Source: Treponema sp. (lineage in GTDB: Bacteria; Spirochaetota; Spirochaetia; Treponematales; Treponemataceae). From it: a DNA stretch of 64,000 nucleotides. Numbering within the stretch: the first letter of the stretch is position 1; each line of letters begins with the position of its first letter. The stretch covers positions 83,438 through 147,437 of the forward strand of contig JAEDCT010000002.1 of assembly GCA_016294035.1 (NCBI GenBank), given 5' to 3'. A program made the translations under genes and the position numbers. Below the pieces are notes generated by a model that saw only the letters and a program-made list of their open reading frames with translations, was not told the DNA's origin and did not search any database. Below are positions 26,182 to 34,533 of the stretch, piece after piece.

Positions 26182-27056
26182 TGTTCCGTATTGATGGCGT
26201 AACGGCAATTGTCCTGTGTTCATTCTTATGGAGCACAGGCGGAGTGTTCATAAAATTTATCCAGGCATCATCTCTTGCAATTGCCGGTATAAGAAGCTCC
26301 ATAGCACTTGTAATCTTCATGATAGTCTTGAAAAAACTTCCGGTTTTCTGCATCAAGACAACTGAAGGAACCACAGACAGGAAAAAAACTCTATATCTAT
26401 GGCTGGCAGGATTTTTCTATGCGGCAACAATGATTCTCTATTGCGTTGCAAACAAACTCACAACGGCAGCCAACACAATTCTTCTTCAATACACAAACCC
26501 GCTGTACATCATTGTTTTCAGTCCATTAATTCTCAAGGAAAAAAACAGTAAATATGATTACTTGACTTTTGCCGGAGTAATGATTGGTGTCGTGATGTTC
26601 TTTGCCGATGGAGTTGACGGCGGAAAACTTTTGGGTAACATTCTTGCCGCACTTTCCGGAGTAACTTTCGGGTTCTGCACAATTTTCATGCGAGCACAGA
26701 AAAGCGAAGGTTCTGCAAACTCTTTCATGCTGGCACACTTAATGACTTCTCTCTTTGGACTGCCATTTGTTTTTATTGGCAATGGAACTCCAGCTGATGC
26801 AATGTCCTGGATTTTTGTATGTCTCATGGGCATTTTCCAGATGGCATTTGCAACACTCTGCTACTCACGTGGAATTGGAAAAGTCTCTGCACTGAGCGCT
26901 GGAATCATCACAATGATAGAGCCACTCATGAATCCAGTCTGGGTAATGATTTTTGCCCATGAGATTCCTGGTCCCATGTGCATGGCTGGAGGCGCCATAA
27001 TTCTTTCCTGCATTCTCATCCAGGAAATTTTCACAGCTAGGAAAAAGAAAGCATAG
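26181..27056 (+). CDS. EamA/DMT family transporter
   Basis: A 291-residue inner-membrane transporter with about ten helices in two EamA repeats (the second beginning near GGKLLGNILAALSGVTFG). Drug/metabolite transporters of this kind move amino acids, nucleotides or drugs; the substrate is not predictable here. It is translationally coupled to the kinase-like/BON gene by a TAATG overlap, so the two are one operon. A two-sided terminator follows. Confidence 0.87.
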   Translation: MFRIDGVTAIVLCSFLWSTGGVFIKFIQASSLAIAGIRSSIALVIFMIVLKKLPVFCIKTTEGTTDRKKTLYLWLAGFFYAATMILYCVANKLTTAANTILLQYTNPLYIIVFSPLILKEKNSKYDYLTFAGVMIGVVMFFADGVDGGKLLGNILAALSGVTFGFCTIFMRAQKSEGSANSFMLAHLMTSLFGLPFVFIGNGTPADAMSWIFVCLMGIFQMAFATLCYSRGIGKVSALSAGIITMIEPLMNPVWVMIFAHEIPGPMCMAGGAIILSCILIQEIFTARKKKA

Positions 27057-27061
27057 AAAAT

Positions 27062-27107
27062 CATTAACCGGACAAATGTCAGTTTTTTCGCTTTTGTCTT
27101 GTTAATG
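27062..27107. terminator. Bidirectional terminator between convergent transporter genes
   Basis: CATTAAC (27062-27068) plus GGACAAA (27070-27076) pairs with TTTGTCT (27093-27099) plus GTTAATG (27101-27107): 14 pairs with one mismatch, loop of 16. AATTTTT follows on the plus strand. The stem includes the stop codon of the MATE gene. Confidence 0.7.
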
Positions 27108-28436
27108 AATTTTTCTTATCCACTTTCGGCTTTTAATTCTTCTAACTCCAAAAACCAGGCGTACAATTTCTTCAATGCTGATAATAAAATAAACCCACTG
27201 AATTGGCATCTTCAAAACAAAAGCTGCAGTTATTCCCAAAGGGATTCCAATTCCATAGGTGCCAACAACATCCAGAAACAAAGTATATTTTGTTTCACCA
27301 CCGCTCCTGATAATTCCACTTCCACAAACCATGTTGCATACCTTTACTACAAAATATAAACAGAAAATATGAAGCAGATTAACTGTAATTTTCTTTACTT
27401 CCGGAGTTACTTTATAGATATCTACATAAAAGAAAGAAGACACTGCTAGAATTACTGCAACAACCAGACATCCGAAAACACAATATTTTAGAAATTTCCA
27501 GCTTGATTCATACGCATCATCGTATTCTTCAGCCCCCAGTTTATTTCCTACGATAATTCCTGCACTGGCAGAAAGTCCGGAAAATAAACCTACGGACAAA
27601 GCCTGCACAGGTTCAGTAAGAGTCATGGCAGCAAGTTCTGAAGTCCCCAGATGTCCATAAATCATAGAATAAAGAGTATTGCCTACAGCCCAAAGCATTT
27701 CATTTCCAATTGCAGGAAGAGATGTTACAAGAAACTGCCACGCAAGTTTGTTTTCTATTGCCGTAGTCAGAGAACGACTAAGACAAGCTGGATGCCCTGA
27801 AATCTCCAAAAAGATCAGGAGAATCATTGCCTCAATTGTTCTGGAAATTATTGTGGCATAGGCAGCACCTTCAATCCCCATTGGGGATACACCAAAAAAT
27901 CCAAAAATAAATACTGCATTCAAGGCTGTATTTAATATGACAGAAATTATTCCAGCCACAAGAGGAATTGTTGCATGCCCCGTAGAACGAAGCATTGTTG
28001 AAGCAGACATAACTGCAATGGTGGGGAAATATCCTACACAGACTATTTTAAGATATGAAGCCCCCATGCACCTGACAGCTTTATCAATAGTAAAAAGAGT
28101 CAATACAAAATCAGACGCAAAAAAACTAACCAGAAAGAAAGGGATTACGCAGACAAGACTATAAAGCAAAGTTATTTTCATTACTGAAGAATGCCGGCTT
28201 CTTTCCCTTGCACCCTCTGCCTGACTTGCATAGATAGAAGCTACAGCTGTAAGTCCACCCAAAGCAAAAGTCAAGACAAAGAAAAGCTTTCCTCCCAAAG
28301 CAACGGAAGCAACACTTTGTTCTCCAAGCTGACCTATCATCATCTGATCTATCATTGTTAATGAATTACAAATCAATGCCTGAAGAGAAACGGGTAAAGC
28401 AATTGATATCATTTGCAAGAAAATTGATTTATTCAT
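27102..28436 (-). CDS. MATE family efflux transporter
   Basis: A 444-residue membrane protein with 12 predicted helices and the internal two-fold repeat of the MATE family (ALICNSLTMIDQMMIGQLG near the N-terminus; VSPMGIEGAAYATIISR). It should export organic cations or drugs using a Na+ or H+ gradient. A perfect inverted repeat lies just before the start codon, and a TrmB-type regulator gene lies immediately upstream in the same direction, so it is probably a regulated exporter. No classic ribosome site precedes the ATG. Confidence 0.9.
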   Translation of the reverse strand: MNKSIFLQMISIALPVSLQALICNSLTMIDQMMIGQLGEQSVASVALGGKLFFVLTFALGGLTAVASIYASQAEGARERSRHSSVMKITLLYSLVCVIPFFLVSFFASDFVLTLFTIDKAVRCMGASYLKIVCVGYFPTIAVMSASTMLRSTGHATIPLVAGIISVILNTALNAVFIFGFFGVSPMGIEGAAYATIISRTIEAMILLIFLEISGHPACLSRSLTTAIENKLAWQFLVTSLPAIGNEMLWAVGNTLYSMIYGHLGTSELAAMTLTEPVQALSVGLFSGLSASAGIIVGNKLGAEEYDDAYESSWKFLKYCVFGCLVVAVILAVSSFFYVDIYKVTPEVKKITVNLLHIFCLYFVVKVCNMVCGSGIIRSGGETKYTLFLDVVGTYGIGIPLGITAAFVLKMPIQWVYFIISIEEIVRLVFGVRRIKSRKWIRKIH

Positions 28437-28445
28437 AACTAAAAA

Positions 28446-28472
28446 TTGACATATTATTTTTTAGTATGTCAA
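28446..28472. promoter_or_regulatory. Inverted-repeat operator before the MATE gene
   Basis: TTGACATA (28446-28453) and TATGTCAA (28465-28472) form a perfect 8-bp inverted repeat separated by 11 bases, ten bases upstream of the MATE start. Read toward the gene, the distal arm contains a perfect TTGACA -35 box, so a bound repressor would block the promoter. The adjacent TrmB-type protein is the natural candidate. Confidence 0.6.
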
Positions 28473-28512
28473 TTTGTACTACTATTTTTTTTTACTTTAT
28501 GAAATATTCTGA

Positions 28513-29343
28513 TTACAAACCGGTTTCCATTAGTGATCCAAGAAGAATATCAGGAGTAAACAGATTTTTTCTGGACTTTTTTTTCATTTTATTCAGATAA
28601 ATATCAAAATGAATATGTTCTGTTACCATATTAACTATAAGCCGGTTGCTGCTTGTCATTCCCATAAAATCAGTTTCACCATTCGGTCTTTTCTCTCCAA
28701 CTTTCTTATGTGGGAAATAACCGCTGGAATCATTACTTCCTATCACACAATTAGTTAAATCCGAAACAAGAAAAATGCGTTCCTCCGTACAATAATCTGT
28801 ACCATCAAATCCACTATAGAATTCCATTGGTATTCCAAGTGTATCAAGATTTTGCCATGTAAACAGAATAATGCGCACCTTTCTTTTTGCCGCAGCAATA
28901 AGAGAATCCTTAAAATACGCAAGAGGCATTGATGAATTCATTACAATTTCTTTTTTTGAATTTGCTATAAGTCGATTCACTGCAGAAACAAGATTTGATT
29001 TCCCTTCAATATTTTCAAACCTTGGAATCTTAGACTTAGCTTTGAGTTTAACCAGTTTTTCCCTGGCTTTTTTTGCGGCAACTGACACACGAATAGAAAT
29101 ATCATTAAGAAGAAGTTCTGGATCAACTGCCACATATTCACTTACTGTTTCACCATGAACAATATTCACAAAACCTTTCTCAAGCAAATTATCAAGTGCG
29201 TTATATACAGAAGGCCTGGTTTTATTAAGATTTTTTGCAATGGAATATCCGCTCATAATATCATGCTGAACAAGGCAAGAATACACCTGTGCCTCTATTT
29301 TAGAAAATCCAAGCTGTTCAAGGTTAGATATTAAATCTTCCAT
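28513..29343 (-). CDS. TrmB-family transcriptional regulator
   Basis: A 276-residue regulator. Residues 5-70 form the TrmB winged helix-turn-helix (LGFSKIEAQVYSCLV, then KTRPSVYNALDNLLEKGFV). A coiled-coil linker (about 85-110) leads to an effector domain (about 115-250) of the phospholipase-D-like type common in TrmB proteins, which in other members binds sugars. The start has CCGGAG upstream. It lies between ThrRS and the MATE exporter, in the same direction, 76 bases before the exporter, and likely binds the inverted repeat there. Confidence 0.85.
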   Translation of the reverse strand: MEDLISNLEQLGFSKIEAQVYSCLVQHDIMSGYSIAKNLNKTRPSVYNALDNLLEKGFVNIVHGETVSEYVAVDPELLLNDISIRVSVAAKKAREKLVKLKAKSKIPRFENIEGKSNLVSAVNRLIANSKKEIVMNSSMPLAYFKDSLIAAAKRKVRIILFTWQNLDTLGIPMEFYSGFDGTDYCTEERIFLVSDLTNCVIGSNDSSGYFPHKKVGEKRPNGETDFMGMTSSNRLIVNMVTEHIHFDIYLNKMKKKSRKNLFTPDILLGSLMETGL

Positions 29344-29356
29344 CTTTTTCTCCGGA

Positions 29357-29433
29357 CAAAAAAAAGGGGATGCCCAATAAATATTGCAGCTTTGATAATC
29401 TCAAGCATCACAACCTGTTTTTTTAGACATCCC
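29357..29433 (-). terminator. Structured terminator or attenuator after thrS
   Basis: On the minus strand GGGATGTC pairs with GGCATCCC across a 51-base interior, followed by C and a run of eight T. Inside, GCTTGA and TCAAAGC form a nested hairpin. It would end the thrS transcript about 14 bases before the TrmB-type gene; the internal structure leaves room for regulation. Confidence 0.6.
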
Positions 29434-29471
29434 GTCTTGATTACAGTCAAATATATTTTTTTCTTTTCAGA

Positions 29472-31229
29472 TTATATTCCGTTAAAGTGTGTATTGATCT
29501 TATCAAGTACATACTCTTTGAATTCCCCAAGAGCAAATGTTCTCTGCGGAATCTTTGAGCTGAAGCGGAAACGGCAGCACACTGAGTTTTCTGACTTTTC
29601 CTTTTCTCCAACAACAAGAATATATGGTGTTCGGTGAGCAGTAGAAATATCCTTGATTTTATTCTTCATGTTGTCATCTTCAAGATAAGCATTTACCTTG
29701 ATTCCGGCTTCAAGAAGTTCATCTGCAACTTTCTGAGCGTAATCGTTGAAGTCTGGACTTACCGGAACAACTGCAACCTGTTCAAAACAAAGCCATGTTG
29801 GGAACACACCAGCATAGTTTTCAATAAGAATGCCCATGAAGCGTTCAAGAGATCCAAGAACTGCACGGTGGAGCATTACAGGATGATGTTTCTGGTTGTC
29901 GGCACCAATGTACTGAGCATTAAGTCTTTCTGCAGATGGAAGCTGATAGTCAAGCTGAATTGTACCACACTGCCACTGGCGACCGAGGGCATCAATCAAA
30001 GTGAACTCAAGCTTTGGTCCGTAGAATGCACCTTCTCCTTCCTGAATTTCGTAGTCCATTCCAGATGCCTTACATGCAGCTGCAAGTTTTGCTTCTGCCT
30101 GCTGCCATGTTTCGATTGTACCAACGTGGTCTTCCGGCATTGTAGAAAGCTTAACAAGAAGGTTCTTGTCAAATCCAAAGTCCTTATATACATCAAGAAG
30201 AAGCTTACAGAACTTTGTAACTTCACTTTCAATCTGTTCTTCTGTACAAACAATGTGTGCATCATCCTGAACAAATCCTCGGACACGCATGATTCCGTGC
30301 AATGTTCCGCTTGGTTCGTTGCGAACACAATGACCGAATTCTGCAAGACGCATTGGAAGATCCTTGTATGAACGTGGGCGGCTGTTGAAAATTTCAAGAT
30401 GACCAGGACAGTTCATAGGCTTGATTGCAAACTGCTTCTTTTCTGATTCAGTTGTGAACATGTTCTTCTGGTAGTGGCTCCAGTGTCCGGATTTTTCCCA
30501 GAGAACCTTTGGCATTACAGCAGGTGTATTAACTTCAAGATATCCGTCTTTTATAATCTTTTCGCGCATGTAATCCTGAAGTGTTACGTACATGCTCCAT
30601 CCGTTTGGATGCCAGAAAATCTGACCCGGATCTTCAGGTTCAAGATGGAAAAGATCAAGTGCTGTACCAATCTTTCTGTGATCACGCTTTTCTGCTTCCT
30701 CAAGCATTGTAAGGTAATCCTTAAGATCATTTGGCTTGTAAAAGCATACTGCATAAACGCGTGTAAGCATTGGGCGGGAAACATCACCTCTCCAGTAAGC
30801 ACCTGCAACACTCATGAGCTTGAATGCCTGGCCGTTGATTTCCTTTGTGTTTGCAACATGTGGCCCGCGGCAAAGATCAATGTAGTCATCCTGCTGATAT
30901 GTTGTGATTGTAGCTCCGTCTTCAAGATCGTTGATGAGCTCAACCTTGTATGGTTCATCTGCAAAAATCTTGAGTGCTTCTTCCTTGCTTACTTCCCTGC
31001 GTACAAAATCAAAATTGCCGGCAAGAATCTTGCGCATTTCTTTTTCAACTGCAGCAAAATCAGATTCAGTTATCTTCTTCCCTTCCGGAAAATCAAAGTC
31101 ATAGTAAAATCCATTATCAATTGCTGGACCAATTGCAATCTTGGTTCCAGGGAAAATTCTTTTTATTGCCTGTGCCATTACGTGTGCACATGAATGTCTT
31201 ACTGTCTGTAATTTTTCATCAACTGCCAT
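29472..31229 (-). CDS. thrS: Threonyl-tRNA synthetase, lacking the TGS domain
   Basis: Charges tRNA-Thr with threonine. The protein (585 residues) starts directly at the editing domain, with the HSCAH and CRGPH zinc/editing motifs, so the N-terminal TGS domain present in the 642-residue E. coli enzyme is absent. The class II core shows MNCPGH, RNEPSGTLHG, VRGFVQDDAHI, and motif 3 HRAVLGSLERF. The C-terminal anticodon-binding domain is complete (VAVVPVSPDF to the end). AGGAG seven bases before the ATG supports the start, so the missing domain is real. I see no T-box leader. Confidence 0.95.
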   Translation of the reverse strand: MAVDEKLQTVRHSCAHVMAQAIKRIFPGTKIAIGPAIDNGFYYDFDFPEGKKITESDFAAVEKEMRKILAGNFDFVRREVSKEEALKIFADEPYKVELINDLEDGATITTYQQDDYIDLCRGPHVANTKEINGQAFKLMSVAGAYWRGDVSRPMLTRVYAVCFYKPNDLKDYLTMLEEAEKRDHRKIGTALDLFHLEPEDPGQIFWHPNGWSMYVTLQDYMREKIIKDGYLEVNTPAVMPKVLWEKSGHWSHYQKNMFTTESEKKQFAIKPMNCPGHLEIFNSRPRSYKDLPMRLAEFGHCVRNEPSGTLHGIMRVRGFVQDDAHIVCTEEQIESEVTKFCKLLLDVYKDFGFDKNLLVKLSTMPEDHVGTIETWQQAEAKLAAACKASGMDYEIQEGEGAFYGPKLEFTLIDALGRQWQCGTIQLDYQLPSAERLNAQYIGADNQKHHPVMLHRAVLGSLERFMGILIENYAGVFPTWLCFEQVAVVPVSPDFNDYAQKVADELLEAGIKVNAYLEDDNMKNKIKDISTAHRTPYILVVGEKEKSENSVCCRFRFSSKIPQRTFALGEFKEYVLDKINTHFNGI

Positions 31230-31381
31230 CTTAATTCTCCTATAGCATATACTGTATGACTTAAAGCTGTATTAGAAAACAATAATATTCTTTTTTATTA
31301 GTTCTTTCAATATATGGAAATTTTCGGTTTTAGCAGACAGAATTCGCTTACAAAATCAGTCATGTATGATAGAATTATTGC

Positions 31382-32626
31382 ATGAAAATCAAGATAAGCA
31401 AGAAAAACTTTATCATATCCTGTGCCATGGGTGCTGTTCTGGGAACAATTCTGTTTGCCACAATAAAAAATGCACTGGCACCAGATTCCGTTAAAATTGC
31501 GTTCTATAACCTGTCAGAAAATCAAATAGAAGCAATCAAACAGGAATCAAAAAAATTCACAGAAAGAAAAATCTCATACAAATTCACGACCATTGACTCT
31601 GAATCCCCATTTGCAAAAACTGATGTTGACCTGATTTTCACAAACATGGGAGCCACGGCAGATAAAATGTCCGAATCAATCCCGGCAAAAAAAAGAAGAA
31701 AAACCTACTTGAACAGCAAGGTTCTTGCAGGATCATCAATTTCAGCTGCAAAAAAAGCCAGAGTTGATTCAAACAAAATTGTCCAGGTTCCATTGCTGTT
31801 TGACGGATACGAGCTGCTTCTTTCAACAGAAAGCCTTCGCAAAACAAACACTCAGTCTATCAACGGATGGAACGAATTTGAAGCTTATGCACAGAAGGCC
31901 CGGGAATCGTACAGAATGCCACTTGTATTTGCCGGAAAAGACGCAGATACATTCCTGGCAGTAATCACAGTTCTAACGGAATCTTTTGGTGGAATGGAAG
32001 ACTGTCTTAAGGCTCAGGAAATGATTCTTGACTACACAGATGATGACTACAATGCTCTGGTAAAAAAACTTGTTTCAAGCCAGGGACCATTGCACGAAAC
32101 TTGCAGAAGACTCAAGAAATGGATCAACGATGGAATTATTTCTCCGGAAGTTTTACGTCTTTCAAAATCAGCCGTTATTTCACTTGCAGAACACCACCAC
32201 ATGGCCTCTTTCATAATTCCGCTTTCTGAGCATAGAAATTTTTCTGATGAGGCTTCAAGAAAATTCACAACAATTCCAATTAGTTCTGATGAACAGCTCA
32301 CATTTATTCCGTCCAACAGACCGCTGAATACACGCAGCATTGTTTCGCCGGTTATCTGTGCAGTTCCAATGACAAAAAACAGAAACGTCTCTTTCTTTGT
32401 TTCACATCTTACAAGGGAAAATGCACAGGAAAGAATTTCAAACCTTACAGGACTTGCTCCAATGCATGCAAGATGTCACGTTCCGGATATATACAGTGAT
32501 GATGTAAGATTCTGGATTGCTGCATCACAAGTTCCAACAACTCCACTTGGAGACAGTGCATTCACATCACAGCAAAAAAAAGAGGCAGTTGCAGACTGTC
32601 TTAGAAACTACATTCTTGAAAACTAG
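31382..32626 (+). CDS. Extracytoplasmic solute-binding protein-like
   Basis: A 414-residue exported protein with an N-terminal hydrophobic anchor (about 10-32) and the architecture of a family-1 solute-binding protein: a first strand KIAFYNLSENQIEAIKQESKKF-like region (31-50), QVPLLFDGYELLLST, and a late APMHAR segment. It is an orphan: no permease or ATPase genes are near it. It may bind a sugar for a distant transporter or act in sensing. There is no ribosome site; TATGAT at 31365-31370 lies 11 bases before the ATG, so a very short leader is possible. A two-sided terminator follows. Confidence 0.7.
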   Translation: MKIKISKKNFIISCAMGAVLGTILFATIKNALAPDSVKIAFYNLSENQIEAIKQESKKFTERKISYKFTTIDSESPFAKTDVDLIFTNMGATADKMSESIPAKKRRKTYLNSKVLAGSSISAAKKARVDSNKIVQVPLLFDGYELLLSTESLRKTNTQSINGWNEFEAYAQKARESYRMPLVFAGKDADTFLAVITVLTESFGGMEDCLKAQEMILDYTDDDYNALVKKLVSSQGPLHETCRRLKKWINDGIISPEVLRLSKSAVISLAEHHHMASFIIPLSEHRNFSDEASRKFTTIPISSDEQLTFIPSNRPLNTRSIVSPVICAVPMTKNRNVSFFVSHLTRENAQERISNLTGLAPMHARCHVPDIYSDDVRFWIAASQVPTTPLGDSAFTSQQKKEAVADCLRNYILEN

Positions 32627-32652
32627 TTTTTCCTTTTATCTGGTGACAGGAA

Positions 32653-32682
32653 AAAAAATCCTGGATCATTCCAGGATTTTTT
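32653..32682. terminator. Bidirectional rho-independent terminator
   Basis: AAAAAATCCTGG (32653-32664) pairs perfectly with CCAGGATTTTTT (32671-32682) around the loop ATCATT. It serves the solute-binding gene and the convergent murA. Confidence 0.92.
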
Positions 32683-32689
32683 ATAAAGC

Positions 32690-33973
32690 TTATTTTACTT
32701 CAACACGCTTAATGTGAGCTCCAAGTGACTGAAGCTTTTCCACGAGATGTTCATATCCGCGTTCAATCTGATAAATGTTGCTGATACGACTTTCACCACG
32801 GGCTGCCATTGCAGCAATCACCATGGCCATTCCAGCTCTTACATCCGGAGACACAAGATGCTGACCGTGGAGGGAACTTGGTCCGGTAACTACGGCACGA
32901 TGAGGATCACACAAGGTAATTCTTGCACCCATGCTGATAAGTTTATCAACAAAGAACATTCGGCTTTCGAACATTTTTTCAAAAATCAGGACAGTCCCTT
33001 CAACCTGAGTTGCAATTACTGTCATGATGGAAGTCAAATCAGGCGGGAATCCAGGCCACGGAGAATCATCAATTTTTGGAATCATTCCGCCAAGATCTGT
33101 GTTCACCTTCATTTCCTGATCTGCAGAAACAGTAAGAACATCACCTTCAATATCCCATCTGATTCCAAGCTTGTTGTATGAAATCTTAAGTGGGCGCATG
33201 TCATTCTTGTTTACTCCGGTAATCTTAATTGATCCATGAGTTGCCGCAGCAAGACCAATAAATGAACCGATTTCCATGAAGTCAGGACCAATGGTAAAAT
33301 CACATCCCTGAAGACTTTCAACACCCTCAATCTGAAGAATATTGGAACCAACACCTGTGATTTTTGCACCCATGGCATTTAACATGTCACACAAATCCTG
33401 AACATGAGGCTCACTTGCTGCATTTGTAATTTCTGTGTGACCTGCGGCAAGAACTGCAGCCATGACTGCATTTTCAGTTCCAGTTACCGAAGTCTCATCA
33501 AGAAACAGGTCAGCACCAACAAGTTTATTTGCAGTAAACTCAAATTTACTGTCAATTGAAACCCTGGCACCCAATTCTTCAAGTGCAAGGAAATGTGTAT
33601 CAAGTCTGCGTCTGCCAATTACGTCACCTCCAGGAGGAAGCATGACAGCCTTTCCGGTTCTTGCAAGAAGGGGTCCGGCAAACAGAATTGATGCCCTGAT
33701 TTTCTTGCTCAAATCTGCAGGAATTTCATTCTTTACAATTTTTTCAGCTTTAATCTGCCATGTGTTATTTTCGATTTTCTTAACTTCTGCACCAAAAGCT
33801 TCCAGAATCTGAAACATTACTCCAGTGTCTTCAATTTCTGGAACATTACGCAAAGTAACAGTCTGATCCGTAAGCAAAGTTGCAGCAATACAAGGCAAAG
33901 CAGCATTTTTGTTTCCGCTTGCTTTTATTGTTCCGCGAATAGGAAATCCGCCTTCAACTAAATATTCGTACAT
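32690..33973 (-). CDS. murA: UDP-GlcNAc enolpyruvyl transferase, Cys-to-Asp active site
   Basis: Catalyses the first committed step of peptidoglycan synthesis, transferring enolpyruvate from PEP to UDP-GlcNAc. The protein (427 residues) begins MYEYLVEGGFPI and shows SGNKNAALP and KIRASILFAGPLLAR as in MurA. The catalytic loop reads PPGGDVIGRRRLDTH: Asp117 stands where E. coli has Cys115 (codon at 33623-33625), a change known to give natural fosfomycin insensitivity in other bacteria. The frame opens further upstream, but a promoter whose start site lands on the ATG at 33973 fixes this start. Confidence 0.95.
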   Translation of the reverse strand: MYEYLVEGGFPIRGTIKASGNKNAALPCIAATLLTDQTVTLRNVPEIEDTGVMFQILEAFGAEVKKIENNTWQIKAEKIVKNEIPADLSKKIRASILFAGPLLARTGKAVMLPPGGDVIGRRRLDTHFLALEELGARVSIDSKFEFTANKLVGADLFLDETSVTGTENAVMAAVLAAGHTEITNAASEPHVQDLCDMLNAMGAKITGVGSNILQIEGVESLQGCDFTIGPDFMEIGSFIGLAAATHGSIKITGVNKNDMRPLKISYNKLGIRWDIEGDVLTVSADQEMKVNTDLGGMIPKIDDSPWPGFPPDLTSIMTVIATQVEGTVLIFEKMFESRMFFVDKLISMGARITLCDPHRAVVTGPSSLHGQHLVSPDVRAGMAMVIAAMAARGESRISNIYQIERGYEHLVEKLQSLGAHIKRVEVK

Positions 33974-33980
33974 AAAATCC

Positions 33981-34009
33981 ATTATAGAAATAAACAGAGA
34001 AAAATTCAA
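33981..34009 (-). promoter_or_regulatory. murA promoter, likely leaderless
   Basis: On the minus strand: TTGAAT (34009-34004), 17 bases, TATAAT (33986-33981), then seven bases to the ATG at 33973. The predicted transcription start coincides with the start codon and no ribosome site exists. Confidence 0.68.
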
Positions 34010-34018
34010 TTTTGAACA

Positions 34019-34072
34019 GGAATATCCCCTCACGGACGGATAATTAATTGACTATAAAAATACTACCAGTCA
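34019..34072 (+). repeat. Dispersed intergenic repeat copy
   Basis: GGAATATCCCCTCACGGAC (34019-34037) and, 15 bases on, TATAAAAATACTACCAGTCA (34053-34072). The second block is identical over 20 bases to 22301-22320; the first matches the minus-strand arm ending at 22473 with one change over its length. Confidence 0.65.
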
Positions 34073-34167
34073 ACTGCGAATAAAAATATCCATGAAAAAA
34101 ATTGTGGAATTAATGAACAGATTGAATTATATTTATTTATAGATACTTTTTTTTGGGGAGGATCATT

Positions 34168-34482
34168 ATGGTAGAAAAAATTCGTGGAAATAATCTGGAA
34201 AAAGCAGAAAAGAGCAAGATTGCACTGATAGACTTTTCGGCAACCTGGTGCGGTCCCTGCAGAATGCTTGAACCCGTTCTTGAAGAAGTTTCAGAAGAAC
34301 TAAAGGGACAAGTTGATTTTTTTAATTGTGATGTAGACCAGAATCCGGATCTTGCACAGAAATTTGGCATCATGAACATTCCGGCATTGATTATCCTAAA
34401 AGATGGAAAACCAGCTGCAAACACCGTTGGATTTCAGCCAAAAGAAAATCTCCTTGAATTCATAAAGAGCTCCATGCAGTAA
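34168..34482 (+). CDS. trxA: Thioredoxin
   Basis: A 104-residue thioredoxin that reduces protein disulfides in the cytoplasm. The active site is WCGPC (Cys28, Cys31), with the cis-proline in NIPALII. The start at 34168 has GGGGAGG seven bases upstream; an earlier in-frame TTG is inside that leader. It is a short single gene, 51 bases before a degenerate GGDEF gene. A partner reductase of unusual type lies at 39899-40762. Confidence 0.94.
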   Translation: MVEKIRGNNLEKAEKSKIALIDFSATWCGPCRMLEPVLEEVSEELKGQVDFFNCDVDQNPDLAQKFGIMNIPALIILKDGKPAANTVGFQPKENLLEFIKSSMQ

Positions 34483-34533
34483 TTTGCCCGAACAAAAATA
34501 TTAGCTTAATGCTTAATATGAAAAGGACGAGAC

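Noticed and set aside
29634..30371. 245-residue frame on the plus strand
   Set aside because: It is antisense to the conserved catalytic core of thrS; Cys- and Phe-rich composition is typical of a shadow frame.
31230..31381. Possible T-box leader for thrS
   Set aside because: The 150 bases upstream contain no T-box core sequence or antiterminator; a plain AGGAG leader is present.
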